Shown: piece after piece, positions 1-7,639 of the stretch
Position numbering within the stretch: the stretch's first letter is position 1
Layout: the number at the start of each line of letters is the position of its first letter
Assembly (NCBI GenBank): GCA_900763705.1
Contig: CAAFLG010000009.1
Coordinates: forward strand, 1 to 28,963
DNA length: 28,963 nucleotides
Direction of reading: 5' to 3'
Origin: an uncultured Oscillospiraceae bacterium
GTDB lineage: Bacteria > Bacillota > Clostridia > Oscillospirales > Oscillospiraceae
Position numbers and translations under genes: made by a program
The notes under the pieces: generated by a model
What the model saw: the letters and a program-made list of their open reading frames with translations, nothing else
The model's database searches: none
Told to the model about the DNA's origin: nothing

Positions 1-516
1 AAAGCAGGTCGCGCCGCTGCCGAAGGGCTGCGTGCGGTTCGCGTCGGGAAAAACGTCGTAGCCGTGGCGGTGGCGCTCAACGACCGTGAGCGGCGTGTGC
101 AGCGTCATCCAGTAGATGAGGTTTGAGAGCTGGCAGAGCCCGCCGCCCGTCGCGGCGAGATACCCGCCGTTGCGCAGGATCATCCCCGGCAGATACCCCT
201 TCCCCGCCGTCGGCTTTCCGATGAGATACCAGTAGCTCATTATCTCGCCGGGGCGCAGCAAAAGTCCGTCGAGCCGCGCGCAGGCGAGGCGGAGATTCGT
301 CACCTTGTTGCGCTGAAGCTGCATGTCGACGTCCTTGAGCCTGCGCATGAGCGGCGTATGGTGGGAAAACACCTGATATGCTAAGTCTTCCCCGCTGCGC
401 TCGCGCGCAAAATGTTTCCGCATCGAAAGCCATCTGAGTTTTCGCTGCGCGCTGAAATACGCGCCGCCGAGCTTCAGCCGCAAATTAGAGCGTTTTTTCG
501 GTTCGCGGACGGTCAT
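1..516 (-). CDS. VanW family protein (C-terminal part outside window)
   Basis: The first 172 residues of a protein whose C-terminus lies beyond base 1. The run TGGGLCQLSN at about residues 123-132, with an aromatic and glycine-rich context before it (LRPGEIMSYW at about 93-102), is the hallmark of the VanW family (PF04294). The family is named after a gene in vancomycin-resistance clusters, but most members occur elsewhere and have no defined biochemical role. No signal peptide is seen; the start is basic (MTVREPKKR). The ATG at 516 is chosen because a GGGAGG ribosome binding site sits about 8 bases upstream. The gene follows the GNAT gene on the same strand after a 67-bp gap. No vanHAX-type genes are near, so resistance should not be inferred. 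Confidence 0.85.
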   Translation of the reverse strand, partial: MTVREPKKRSNLRLKLGGAYFSAQRKLRWLSMRKHFARERSGEDLAYQVFSHHTPLMRRLKDVDMQLQRNKVTNLRLACARLDGLLLRPGEIMSYWYLIGKPTAGKGYLPGMILRNGGYLAATGGGLCQLSNLIYWMTLHTPLTVVERHRHGYDVFPDANRTQPFGSGATCF

Positions 517-583
517 ATGCTTCCCTCCCCTGTTCTGCTGCTTTTATAGACGTAAAATGGTGGGAAAAGGTTCCGGTTTTTTC

Positions 584-1045
584 TTATTTCAGGCTCATCA
601 CATAGATCTGGCACGGATTCCACTCGTCCCAGAGCGTCGGGAACACCTCGAACTCACGAAAGCCGAGAGCGAGGTAGAAGCGGTTCGTCGCGTCGTACTC
701 GGGGTACTTCCCCATCTGCACGGTCTTGACCTGCAAGAAAGAGTAGCCGAGTTCCTTCGCCCGCCGCTTCGCCGCGGCAAAGAGCTCCTTGCCGACGCCG
801 CGGCGGTGATATTCTTTCAAAACGCCCATGACATAGAGCTCCGACGTATCCTTTCCCGTCTCGGCAAGATACAGGAAGCCAACGAAATTTTCGCCGTCGA
901 ACGCGGCAAAAAACGGCTGCGGCGCGCTCTTTTCGATGTACTCCTCCCGCGCCTCCGGGATGCCGAACCAGTCGGGCAGCGATTCTAAAATGAAGCGCAC
1001 AATGCGCTGCTTTTCATCAGGAGTCGTAATTTCTCTGATCTCCAT
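584..1045 (-). CDS. GNAT family N-acetyltransferase
   Basis: A 153-residue protein of normal length for a single-domain Gcn5-related acetyltransferase, which moves an acetyl group from acetyl-CoA to an amine. The acetyl-CoA pyrophosphate loop is visible as RRGVGK at residues 81-86, preceded by the beta-4 strand YVMGVLKEY. The motif B segment NRFYLALGF is at 111-119. The C-terminal WDEWNPCQIYVM resembles a subgroup of uncharacterised Firmicute acetyltransferases, and the substrate cannot be read from sequence. The start ATG at 1045 has a GGAGA ribosome binding site 7 bases upstream. A strong terminator lies just upstream (1068-1100), so the gene needs its own promoter or read-through from the transporter operon. 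Confidence 0.85.
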   Translation of the reverse strand: MEIREITTPDEKQRIVRFILESLPDWFGIPEAREEYIEKSAPQPFFAAFDGENFVGFLYLAETGKDTSELYVMGVLKEYHRRGVGKELFAAAKRRAKELGYSFLQVKTVQMGKYPEYDATNRFYLALGFREFEVFPTLWDEWNPCQIYVMSLK

Positions 1046-1067
1046 ATGTTTTCTCCTTCATTTTGCC

Positions 1068-1100
1068 AAAAAACGGTATGGCACTGCCATACCGCTTTTT
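1068..1100. terminator. Bidirectional intrinsic terminator
   Basis: A perfect 8-bp stem (1074-1081 with 1087-1094, GGTATGG core; extendable to 10 bp) with a 5-base loop. It is flanked by six A on the left and five T on the right, so it can terminate in both directions. On the minus strand it lies 16 bases after the stop of the last permease gene and ends the nucleoside ABC transporter operon. Confidence 0.85.
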
Positions 1101-1109
1101 GATTTGCAT

Positions 1110-2141
1110 TTAACGCTGGCCCTTGTCGTAGGGGATGCCCTCTGCCTTGGGCGCGCGGGAACTCTTGGACGTGAACGCCAGCACGAGCAGCGTGACGATG
1201 TAGGGCAGCATACGGTAGAAGTGGGCGCTGACGCCGATCTCCGCGAGCATATAAACACCGTCTCCGTTGATGTCGATGCTGCCGTAGCTTGCCGCGATGC
1301 ACTTGAAAAGGCCGAACAGCAGCGAGGAAAGCGCGATGTTCACAGGCTTCCAGTTGCCGAAGATCATAACGGCAAGGGCAAGGAAACCGAAGCCCGCCAC
1401 ATCGCCGTTCGAGGCGCAGTTCGCGGTCGTCAGCGCATAGACGAAGCCGCCCATGCCCGCGAGCGCACCGGAAATGGTCGTGCCCGCATAGCGCATCTTA
1501 TAGACGTTGATGCCCAGCGAGTCCGCCGCCTGCGGGTTTTCGCCGCAAGCGCGCAGGCGCAGGCCAAAGCGCGTCTTATAGAGCAGGATCGACAGGATAA
1601 TGAAGAGCAGGATGCAGACATAGGTCGCAAGGTAGACCTTGTTGATGAAGGTCTCGCCGAAGAAGCCGAGGTCCGTGCTCTTGTCGATGCCGAGCGTCGA
1701 CTTTTTGATCATGAACCAGCTCGCCGCGTCGCCCGTGAGCATCTGGAGCGTATTCTGGTTGGCAATGATGCGGATGAAGAACAGCACCAGTGCGGGAGCC
1801 ATTAGGTTGAGCGCCGTGCCGCCGATGGTCTGGTCGGCGCGCAGGTTGATGGAAGCGAAGCTCAGAAGCAGGGAGAACAGCGCGCCGAAGGCCGCCGCCA
1901 CCAGCATCGTGAGCAGCTCCACGCCCTGAAGCGCGACCCAGTTGCCGCTCTGCTTGAGGGAGAGGATGGCGTCGCTCGTCTGCAAAATGCGCACGAACCA
2001 CACGCCGATGAACGCGCCGAAGACCATGATACCTTCCAGCGCCAGGTTGATGATACCGCTGCGCTCGGCGAACACGCCCGCAAGCGCCACGATCATCAGA
2101 GGGACGGCATAAATGAGCGTCTGCTGAATGAGGAATGTCAT
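1110..2141 (-). CDS. BMP-type (nucleoside) ABC transporter permease, second subunit (NupQ/YufQ-like)
   Basis: A 343-residue, highly hydrophobic membrane protein of the BPD_transp_2 permease family (PF02653). The N-terminal segment AVFAERSGIINLALEGIM-like (about residues 22-39) is the signature of permeases that partner BMP lipoproteins. The segment LRACGENPQAADSLGINVYKMR (here cited in part, about 201-222) is the cytoplasmic coupling region that meets the ATPase. With the other permease it should form the heterodimeric channel for nucleoside import. Its start codon overlaps the preceding permease stop by 4 bp (ATGA type), showing translational coupling. The ATPase, two permeases and this gene order match Bacillus subtilis nupOPQ. 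Substrate assignment is by family and context. Confidence 0.9.
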   Translation of the reverse strand: MTFLIQQTLIYAVPLMIVALAGVFAERSGIINLALEGIMVFGAFIGVWFVRILQTSDAILSLKQSGNWVALQGVELLTMLVAAAFGALFSLLLSFASINLRADQTIGGTALNLMAPALVLFFIRIIANQNTLQMLTGDAASWFMIKKSTLGIDKSTDLGFFGETFINKVYLATYVCILLFIILSILLYKTRFGLRLRACGENPQAADSLGINVYKMRYAGTTISGALAGMGGFVYALTTANCASNGDVAGFGFLALAVMIFGNWKPVNIALSSLLFGLFKCIAASYGSIDINGDGVYMLAEIGVSAHFYRMLPYIVTLLVLAFTSKSSRAPKAEGIPYDKGQR

Positions 2142-3394
2142 TTCGCGTCGCCTCCTTTCTCGGTTTCAGCCGGTACTACGTCCACTGCCGGAGAAGATAC
2201 GGGCGCAGGCTCTGCGTTGGCGTCCGCGCCGTCGTCATTCTTCCTGCCGAGCTTGCCGATCCACATCTTGATGACCAGCGAGAAGGCGCTGAGGTAGACG
2301 ATGACGGCGATGATGACGTTCGTGATGTACTCGTTGTACGCCGTCAGATTCGTCAGCTGTAAGCCGGAGATATCGAGCGTCGACATGAAGATCGCCGTGA
2401 AGATGATGCCGATGGGGTTGCAGGAGGCAAGCATCGCAACGGGGATACCGTTGAAGCCGATGCCGGGGAGGGACTGATATGTCGACCAGAAGAACTCCGT
2501 GTTGCCGGAGAGGTAGTAGAGCGAGGCGCCCGCCGCGCTCAGTCCGCCGGCGATGGCCATGGAGAGCACGATGTTGCGCTTGTCGGCAATACCGGCATAG
2601 CGCGCGGCATGACGGTTGGAGCCGCAGGCCTTGAGCTGGTAGCCGAAGGTCGTCTTGCTCATCATCACATAAACGCCGATGGCAAAGACGATGGCGATGA
2701 GGATGCCGCCGTTGACCTGAGAGTTCGGGAAGAGCTTGTCAAGGCCCATCTTCGCCGTGGCAACGCCGTTGTAGGTCGTCTTATAGATGTAGCCGGTCTT
2801 GGTGGACTCGGTGACGTTCTTGAAGCTGCTGATGTCAAAGAGCCATGTGACGAGGTTCGCCGCGATCCAGTTCGTCATGATGCAGGCGAGCACCTCGTTG
2901 ATGTTGAGCAGCGCCTTAAAGAGGCCGGGGATCGCGCCCCAAAGGGCACCGGCGAGCGTGCCGCCGAGGAAGGCGAGCAGCCAGATGAGCGTGGTGGACA
3001 TCGTCTCGGACGGAAGACCGAGGGCGATGGAGAGCGAGACGAGCGTACCCATGAGGTACTGGCCCGGCGCGCCGATGTTGAAAAGGCCGGTCTTATACGC
3101 CATGCCGACGGAAAGGCCCGTCATGATGAGCGGGGCGGCGCGGAAGAGCATATTGCCGATGTTCGTCGGGTTAAAGCCCCATGTGAGCGCGCCGGAGGCG
3201 CTGCGGCCCGTGGAAAAGAGGCCGCCGAAAACGATGCGGATACCGTCCCACGCCGAAGAGAGCGAGAGGTTGGGGCTTGTAAGGCCCACGATGATGATGA
3301 CGATGCTGCCCACGGCAAGGCCGATCAGGATCGAGAGGACGGACGCCGCGACGGTCTTGAAGCCTTCGCTTTGCAGGAAGTGTTCTTTTTTCAT
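2138..3394 (-). CDS. BMP-type (nucleoside) ABC transporter permease, first subunit (NupP/YufP-like)
   Basis: A 418-residue permease of the same PF02653 family. It has an N-terminal membrane segment (about residues 16-37), about eight further hydrophobic segments and the coupling region LKACGSNRHAARYAGI at roughly 255-270. A cytoplasmic tail of about 35 residues is rich in Ala, Pro, Asp and Glu and probably disordered. The length is somewhat above the usual 350 because of this tail and an extracytoplasmic loop around residues 185-215. The gene overlaps its neighbours on both sides by 4 bp, so ATPase, permease and permease are co-translated. It is the first half of the channel dimer of the importer. 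Confidence 0.9.
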   Translation of the reverse strand: MKKEHFLQSEGFKTVAASVLSILIGLAVGSIVIIIVGLTSPNLSLSSAWDGIRIVFGGLFSTGRSASGALTWGFNPTNIGNMLFRAAPLIMTGLSVGMAYKTGLFNIGAPGQYLMGTLVSLSIALGLPSETMSTTLIWLLAFLGGTLAGALWGAIPGLFKALLNINEVLACIMTNWIAANLVTWLFDISSFKNVTESTKTGYIYKTTYNGVATAKMGLDKLFPNSQVNGGILIAIVFAIGVYVMMSKTTFGYQLKACGSNRHAARYAGIADKRNIVLSMAIAGGLSAAGASLYYLSGNTEFFWSTYQSLPGIGFNGIPVAMLASCNPIGIIFTAIFMSTLDISGLQLTNLTAYNEYITNVIIAVIVYLSAFSLVIKMWIGKLGRKNDDGADANAEPAPVSSPAVDVVPAETEKGGDAK

Positions 3395-4932
3395 ACTGCC
3401 GTCTCCTCCTTTGCCGTGCGCTTGGCACCGGCCATGTAAAGGCCGAGCTCTTCGACGGTGGTTTTCTTGGGGTCGAGCTCGCCGACGATCTCGCCCTCGT
3501 ACATAACGAGGATGCGGTCGGAGAGGCTCATGACCTCGTCCAGCTCGAGCGAGACGAGCAGGATCGCCTTGCCGCGGTCGCGCTCGGCGACGAGCTGGCT
3601 GTGGATGAACTCGATCGCGCCGACGTCAAGGCCGCGCGTGGGCTGCACGGCGACGATGAGATCCTTATCGCGGTCGACCTCGCGGGCGATGATGGCCTTC
3701 TGCTGGTTGCCGCCGGACATGGAACGCGCGCGCGTAATCGCGCCCTGGCCGCTGCGCACGTCGAACTTGTCGATCAGGTAGTTGGCATAGTCGCGCACAG
3801 CCTTGTTGTTGATAAAGCCGTGGTTTTCAAAGCGCGGCTCGTTGAAGCGCTGGAGCACCATGTTCTGCTCGAGTGTGAAGTCGAGCACGAGGCCGTGCTT
3901 GTGGCGGTCTTCGGGAATGTGGCTCATGTGCTCGCCGCGGTGGCGGATGGAGGCATGAGAGATATCCTTGCCGCAGAGGGTGATCGTGCCGGAGGACGGC
4001 TTGTCAAGGCCCGTCAGGCCGTAGACAAGCTCCGTCTGACCGTTGCCGTCGATACCGGCGATGCAGACGATCTCTCCCGCGCGGACGGTGAAGGAAACGT
4101 CGTTCACGGCGTTGCGCTTCTGCACGTGGGAGTGGACGCAGAGGTGGTCGACCTTCAAGACCTCGCCCGCGGGCTTGGCCTCGTCCTTTGTGACCTCGAG
4201 CTGCACGGGGCGGCCGACCATCATGTTGGAAAGCTCCTGCTTGGTGGTGTCCTTCGTGTTGACCGTGCCGATGTACTTACCCTTGCGCAGAACGCTCACG
4301 CGGTCGGAGACCTCCATGATCTCGTTGAGCTTGTGGGAGATAAAGAGGATGGACTTGCCTTCGCGGGCAAACTCCTTCATCGTGGCCATCAGCTCCTCGA
4401 TCTCCTGCGGGGTCAAAACTGCGGTCGGCTCGTCGAAGATGAGGATCTCGTTGTCGCGGTAGAGCATCTTCAAGATCTCGACGCGCTGCTGCATACCGAC
4501 CGTGATATCCTCGACCTTCGCGTCAAGGTCGACGTTCAGGCCGTAGCGCTTCGATATCTCCTCGACCTTTTTGCGTGCCTCTTTCTTCTGCAAAAAGCCG
4601 CACTTCGTCGTCTCCGCGCCGAGGATGATGTTGTCGAGCACGGTGAAGACGTCCACCAGCTTGAAGTGCTGGTGCACCATGCCGATGCCGAGGGCGGTGG
4701 CGTCGTTCGGGTCCTTGATGGACACGACCTCGCCATCCTTTTTGATGATGCCCTCTTCCGGCTGGTAGAGGCCGAACAAAACCGACATGAGCGTCGACTT
4801 GCCCGCGCCGTTTTCACCGAGGAGCGCATGGATCTCGCCCTTTTTGAGCTGTAGGGTGATGTTGTCGTTGGCGATAATACCGGGGAATTTTTTGGTGATG
4901 TTCAGCATCTCGATCGCGTACTGATTCTCCAA
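3391..4932 (-). CDS. BMP-type (nucleoside) ABC transporter ATPase with two nucleotide-binding domains (NupO/YufO-like)
   Basis: A 513-residue double ABC ATPase that powers the importer from the cytoplasm. Domain 1 has Walker A GENGAGKST (about residues 39-47), signature TVGMQQR and Walker B LIFDEPTAVL. Domain 2 has a degenerate Walker A (GIDGNGQTEL, lacking the Lys), signature SGGNQQK and VAVQPTRGLD, where Gln replaces the catalytic Glu. Such asymmetry is usual for this family, leaving domain 1 as the main hydrolytic site. I place the start at a TTG (4932): GGAGG lies 10 bases upstream, and the alternative in-frame ATG at 4995 lacks such a site, sits almost at the predicted transcription start and would add 21 basic residues not expected in the family. 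Confidence 0.88.
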   Translation of the reverse strand: MENQYAIEMLNITKKFPGIIANDNITLQLKKGEIHALLGENGAGKSTLMSVLFGLYQPEEGIIKKDGEVVSIKDPNDATALGIGMVHQHFKLVDVFTVLDNIILGAETTKCGFLQKKEARKKVEEISKRYGLNVDLDAKVEDITVGMQQRVEILKMLYRDNEILIFDEPTAVLTPQEIEELMATMKEFAREGKSILFISHKLNEIMEVSDRVSVLRKGKYIGTVNTKDTTKQELSNMMVGRPVQLEVTKDEAKPAGEVLKVDHLCVHSHVQKRNAVNDVSFTVRAGEIVCIAGIDGNGQTELVYGLTGLDKPSSGTITLCGKDISHASIRHRGEHMSHIPEDRHKHGLVLDFTLEQNMVLQRFNEPRFENHGFINNKAVRDYANYLIDKFDVRSGQGAITRARSMSGGNQQKAIIAREVDRDKDLIVAVQPTRGLDVGAIEFIHSQLVAERDRGKAILLVSLELDEVMSLSDRILVMYEGEIVGELDPKKTTVEELGLYMAGAKRTAKEETAV

Positions 4933-5006
4933 GTTTTTTCGCCCTCCTTCCGTTTTGATGGCCCGCACGCGCTGCGCTGCGAGGACGGAAACCATGATTA
5001 TAAGTT

Positions 5007-5035
5007 ACTATATCATAATTCTCCATGAAAAGCAA
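5007..5035 (-). promoter_or_regulatory. Promoter of the nucleoside ABC ATPase-permease operon
   Basis: On the minus strand, a -35 box TTGCTT (5030-5035), a 17-bp spacer and a -10 box TATAGT (5007-5012) preceded by TG one base upstream (extended -10). The predicted start is near 5000, giving a leader of about 67 bases to the TTG start. It lies downstream of the lipoprotein gene's terminator, so ATPase and permeases can be transcribed separately from the receptor. Confidence 0.6.
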
Positions 5036-5068
5036 AAGGTTTTCTCATGGCAGTTTGTATCAGAAGAC

Positions 5069-5100
5069 AAAAAGAACGGAAGGCCGAAGCCTTCCGTTCT
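5069..5100 (-). terminator. UUCG-tetraloop intrinsic terminator of the BMP lipoprotein gene
   Basis: A 12-bp perfect stem (5073-5084 with 5089-5100), which read on the minus strand closes a UUCG loop and is followed by a T run (5073-5069). The UUCG tetraloop is unusually stable. It starts 20 bases after the lipoprotein stop codon and should limit transcription into the ATPase-permease genes. Confidence 0.9.
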
Positions 5101-5120
5101 CAATATGTTGTGCGATGAGA

Positions 5121-6287
5121 TCAGCCGCCGATGTAGTTGACGTTGACGTTGGTCAGGCCGCCCTCAGCGGGGTTGGACATCTCGGAGTTGTTGTCGATGG
5201 TGAGCTCGCCGTTGAAGACCTTCTGGAAGAGGGCCTCATAATCGTCGACAGTGAAGTTCACCATGGACCAGGTATCGGTCGGCAGGCCGACAGCGTTCTC
5301 AGTGACACCGAGAGCGGTGGCATTGTTGCCGATTTCGTCCCAAGTGCCGTCATAAACCTTGGCGATGGCCCACTCGGCAGCATCGCTCAGGCCCTTCATA
5401 GCGGAGGTCACGACGGTATCGGACTCGCTGGACTGGTCGACGTCGACGCCGACGACCTTGCCGTCCTCAGCGGAAGCGGCAGCCGCGACGGACTGGAACA
5501 TGGAACCGCCGCAGGCGAAGACGATCTCAGTGCCGTTGGCATACCAGCCGGAGACCATGGTCTGCAGCTCGGGGGAAGCCTGGAAGGAAGCGCCGTACTC
5601 CCAGGAGTAGTTCAGGTCGACGGTCTTATCCATTTCCTTGGCAGCGTCGTTCGCACCCTGGGCAAAGCCCCAGCCGTAACGGATGCAGGCGGGGTTCGTG
5701 CCGCCGCCGCCGCCGGTGAAGCCGAGCTTCTCATAGCCTTCCTTGACGACAGCGTAACCGGCGAAGTAGCCGCACTGCTCTTCGTTGAAGGAGATACCCG
5801 CAACGTTGTCAAGGCCGAGGGACCAACCGTCGATGAAGACGAACTTGGTGTCGGTGAATTCCTTAGCAGCCTTCTCGAGGGCAGCGCCCTGCATGAAGCC
5901 GGCGCAGACGATGACCTTGGCACCGCCGTCCACGGCAGCCTTCATGGCGTCGTAGCGGTCGTCATCGGTCGCCTGATCGCCGTTGGCAGGCTGATAGTAC
6001 TTGTAGCTCAGGCCGTTGTTGGCAGCATAGAGCTTCACGCCGTCGAAAGTGCCCTGGTTGAAGGACTTATCCTTCAGCTGGCCAACGTCGGTGACGAAAG
6101 CGACTTCATACTTGCCGTCCTCGGACGTCATGTTGTCGTCGATATCGTCGGGATTGGTGTAAGTGGTGGTTGCACCCTGCTGGTCGTCGGTGTTGTTGTC
6201 CTGGTTGTCGTCGGTCTTCTTATCGCCGCAGGCAACGAGGGAGAGCACCATAACGAGAGCAAGAAGCATTGCAAAAAACTTCTTCAT
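5121..6287 (-). CDS. BMP family ABC transporter substrate-binding lipoprotein (PnrA/NupN-like nucleoside receptor)
   Basis: A 388-residue exported lipoprotein. The signal peptide is MKKFF followed by a hydrophobic core and lipobox LVAC, with Cys20 as the lipidated residue. A linker rich in Asp, Asn, Gln and Thr (about 21-55) follows, then the BMP domain (PF02608). That domain opens with VAFVTDVG and DKSFNQ, the conserved segments near the nucleoside pocket of PnrA-type receptors. Later motifs GFTGGGG and VVGVDVDQSSES are also family-typical. The ATG at 6287 is chosen because the signal peptide begins there and AAGGA lies upstream; the longer open frame has no export signal before it. The gene sits directly upstream of the ATPase-permease operon. 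Purine or other nucleosides are the expected ligands, supported by deoC and deoD nearby. Confidence 0.92.
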   Translation of the reverse strand: MKKFFAMLLALVMVLSLVACGDKKTDDNQDNNTDDQQGATTTYTNPDDIDDNMTSEDGKYEVAFVTDVGQLKDKSFNQGTFDGVKLYAANNGLSYKYYQPANGDQATDDDRYDAMKAAVDGGAKVIVCAGFMQGAALEKAAKEFTDTKFVFIDGWSLGLDNVAGISFNEEQCGYFAGYAVVKEGYEKLGFTGGGGGTNPACIRYGWGFAQGANDAAKEMDKTVDLNYSWEYGASFQASPELQTMVSGWYANGTEIVFACGGSMFQSVAAAASAEDGKVVGVDVDQSSESDTVVTSAMKGLSDAAEWAIAKVYDGTWDEIGNNATALGVTENAVGLPTDTWSMVNFTVDDYEALFQKVFNGELTIDNNSEMSNPAEGGLTNVNVNYIGG

Positions 6288-6367
6288 TCTTCTATCCTTC
6301 CTTATTCTACCGGTCGGCGGAGAGCCGTTTCCCGGTTTATTTGAAGCGCTGTCGCACTTCGCCCCAT

Positions 6368-6396
6368 AGTATAACAAAGGCATGGCGGAGAATCAA
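6368..6396 (-). promoter_or_regulatory. Promoter of the BMP lipoprotein gene
   Basis: On the minus strand, -35 TTGATT (6391-6396), a 17-bp spacer and -10 TATACT (6368-6373). The -35 box and spacer lie inside the hairpin at 6382-6413. The predicted start is near 6361, leaving a leader of about 73 bases to the ATG at 6287. I see no recognisable purine riboswitch in that leader, only short GC-rich hairpins. Confidence 0.65.
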
Positions 6397-6413
6397 GACC
6401 GATTCTCCGCCAT
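6382..6413. terminator. Intrinsic terminator hairpin overlapping a promoter
   Basis: A perfect 13-bp stem (6382-6394 with 6401-6413, GGCGGAGAATC core) and a 6-base loop. On the plus strand it is followed by a T-rich run. On the minus strand, the direction of the PfoR-type gene ending at 6472, the following bases are only moderately T-rich. It most likely ends the minus-strand transcript from that gene, about 60 bases after its stop, while its DNA also carries the -35 element of the lipoprotein promoter. Confidence 0.7.
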
Positions 6414-6471
6414 TTTACTTTTTTCGCAAGAATAAACGCTATTCTTTACAAAAAGTACACAATTTTTACAC

Positions 6472-7545
6472 TCAGTCGAGCTTCAGATCGCCGTCCTTGA
6501 CCCAGCCGAGACGGCGGCAGACCGTGTTGATGGCCGGCGCAAGGATCGCGGGCAGCACGATGGCGACGAGCACAAGGCCCAGCCAGTCAAAGCCCGTGGG
6601 ACTGATGGCCGCAGCGCCCTTAGCGACAGCCTCCTCGCTCGGGGAGACCCAGCCCGTCCACACGCCGATCGGCCCGCAGAGGCCGCAGGTACCCATGCCG
6701 GAGTTGATGGGCGCGCCGTTCATCTCAAGATGGAACACGCAGGTCGCGATGGGGCCGGTGATGGCGGAGGCGAGCGTCGGCGCGATCCACACGCGGGGAT
6801 TGCGGACGATGTTGGGCATCTGGAGCATGGAGGTGCCGAGGCCCTGGGAGACAAGGCCGCCCCAGCGGTTTTCCTTGAAGCTCATCACGGCGAAGCCGAC
6901 CATCTGCGCACAGCAGCCCGCGACGGCCGCGCCGCCGGCGATGCCCGTAAGTCTCAGCACCTGGCAGATGGCAGCGGACGAAATGGGCAGCGTGAGCGCG
7001 ATGCCCACGAGCACGGAGACGGCAATGCCCATCCAGAACGGCTGGAGCCTGGTCGCGTTGTCGATGACGAGACCGAAGGCGGAGGCGGCTGTGCCGATGG
7101 GCGGCGCGATCCACTTGGCGAGCGCGACGCCGACTAAGATGGTCACGGCGGGCGTCACCAAAATGTCGATCTTCGTCTCCTTGCTCACGGCCTTGCCGCA
7201 CTCGGCGGCAAGGATCGCGATGATGAGAACGGCAAGCGGGCCGCCCGCGCCGCCCTCGGCGTTGGCCGCCCAGCCCACCGCGGCAAGGGAGAAGAGCACC
7301 ATCGGGTCAGCCTTGAGCGCATAGCCGATGGCGACCGCCATCGCAGGGCCGGAGACGGACATTGCGTAGGTGCCGATATCCGTCAAAAACGGGACGCCGA
7401 GCTGTACGCCGAGCGTCTTGATGATCGTGCCGATCAGCAGCGAGCAGAAGAGGCCCTGCGCCATCGCGCCGAGCGCGTCGATGCCGTAGCGCTTGGCCGA
7501 AACTTCAATGTTCTTGCGCTTGCAGAATGCTTTTATTGTTTCCAT
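6472..7545 (-). CDS. COG3641/PfoR-type membrane transporter (PTS_EIIC_2-like), putative NiaR target
   Basis: A 357-residue membrane protein with about eight to ten hydrophobic segments and glycine-rich loops (for example MNGAPINSGMGTCGLCGPIG, near residue 280). It resembles the family called 'PTS sugar transporter IIC, putative toxin regulator' (COG3641, PF13303). No IIA or IIB domain, phosphorylatable His/Cys module or other PTS gene is near, so a phosphotransferase role is doubtful. The ATG at 7545 is preferred over an in-frame ATG at 7596: a GAGG site lies just upstream, and the extra residues of the longer frame would be encoded by the operator DNA. The gene follows the NiaR-type repressor gene, and its promoter carries a palindromic operator array. 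From that context it may carry nicotinate or a related NAD precursor; this is inference only. Confidence 0.75.
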   Translation of the reverse strand: METIKAFCKRKNIEVSAKRYGIDALGAMAQGLFCSLLIGTIIKTLGVQLGVPFLTDIGTYAMSVSGPAMAVAIGYALKADPMVLFSLAAVGWAANAEGGAGGPLAVLIIAILAAECGKAVSKETKIDILVTPAVTILVGVALAKWIAPPIGTAASAFGLVIDNATRLQPFWMGIAVSVLVGIALTLPISSAAICQVLRLTGIAGGAAVAGCCAQMVGFAVMSFKENRWGGLVSQGLGTSMLQMPNIVRNPRVWIAPTLASAITGPIATCVFHLEMNGAPINSGMGTCGLCGPIGVWTGWVSPSEEAVAKGAAAISPTGFDWLGLVLVAIVLPAILAPAINTVCRRLGWVKDGDLKLD

Positions 7546-7568
7546 GATATCCTCACAACCTAAAAAAA

Positions 7569-7611
7569 TAGTGTCACGGACAACGTGTCTTGACACGTGT
7601 CCATGACACTA
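7569..7611. promoter_or_regulatory. Operator: 43-bp array of TGTC/GACA palindromes, probable NiaR-type binding site
   Basis: A nearly perfect 43-bp dyad whose ends read TAGTGTCA and TGACACTA. Inside it are three adjoining GTGTC-N2/3-GACAC units when read on the minus strand: GTGTCATGGACAC, GTGTCAAGACAC and the slightly degenerate TTGTCCGTGACAC. It covers the -10 box, the predicted start and about 30 transcribed bases of the PfoR-type gene, the position expected for a repressor. A gene for a 3H-domain NiaR-type repressor lies immediately upstream. As I recall, published NiaR sites are TGTC/GACA-type palindromes, but I could not compare them here. Confidence 0.75.
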
Positions 7612-7636
7612 TAATCGCTTGTCGCAGGATTGTCAA
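7608..7636 (-). promoter_or_regulatory. Consensus sigma-A promoter of the PfoR-type transporter gene
   Basis: On the minus strand, -35 TTGACA (7631-7636, perfect consensus), a 17-bp spacer and -10 TATAGT (7608-7613). The -35 box begins 3 bases after the repressor gene's stop codon. The -10 box is embedded in the operator palindrome, so a bound repressor would block RNA polymerase. It is the best-matching promoter in the window. Confidence 0.85.
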
Positions 7637-7639
7637 CCC

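Noticed and set aside
1..516. Vancomycin resistance locus suggested by the VanW family protein
   Set aside because: No vanH, ligase, vanX or two-component genes are seen, and VanW-domain proteins are widespread outside resistance clusters.
4933..4995. In-frame ATG at 4995 as the start of the nucleoside ABC ATPase
   Set aside because: It lies about 5 bases from the predicted transcription start and lacks a ribosome binding site, while the TTG at 4932 has GGAGG at correct spacing and gives the expected N-terminus.
6288..6361. Possible purine riboswitch in the leader of the nucleoside receptor gene
   Set aside because: The leader is about 73 bases and shows only simple GC-rich hairpins. The three-way junction and conserved loop sequences of the purine aptamer are not visible.
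6472..7545. PfoR-type protein as a true sugar PTS permease
   Set aside because: No EIIA, EIIB, HPr-like or sugar-metabolism gene is near and no phosphorylation domain is present; only fold-level similarity supports the name.
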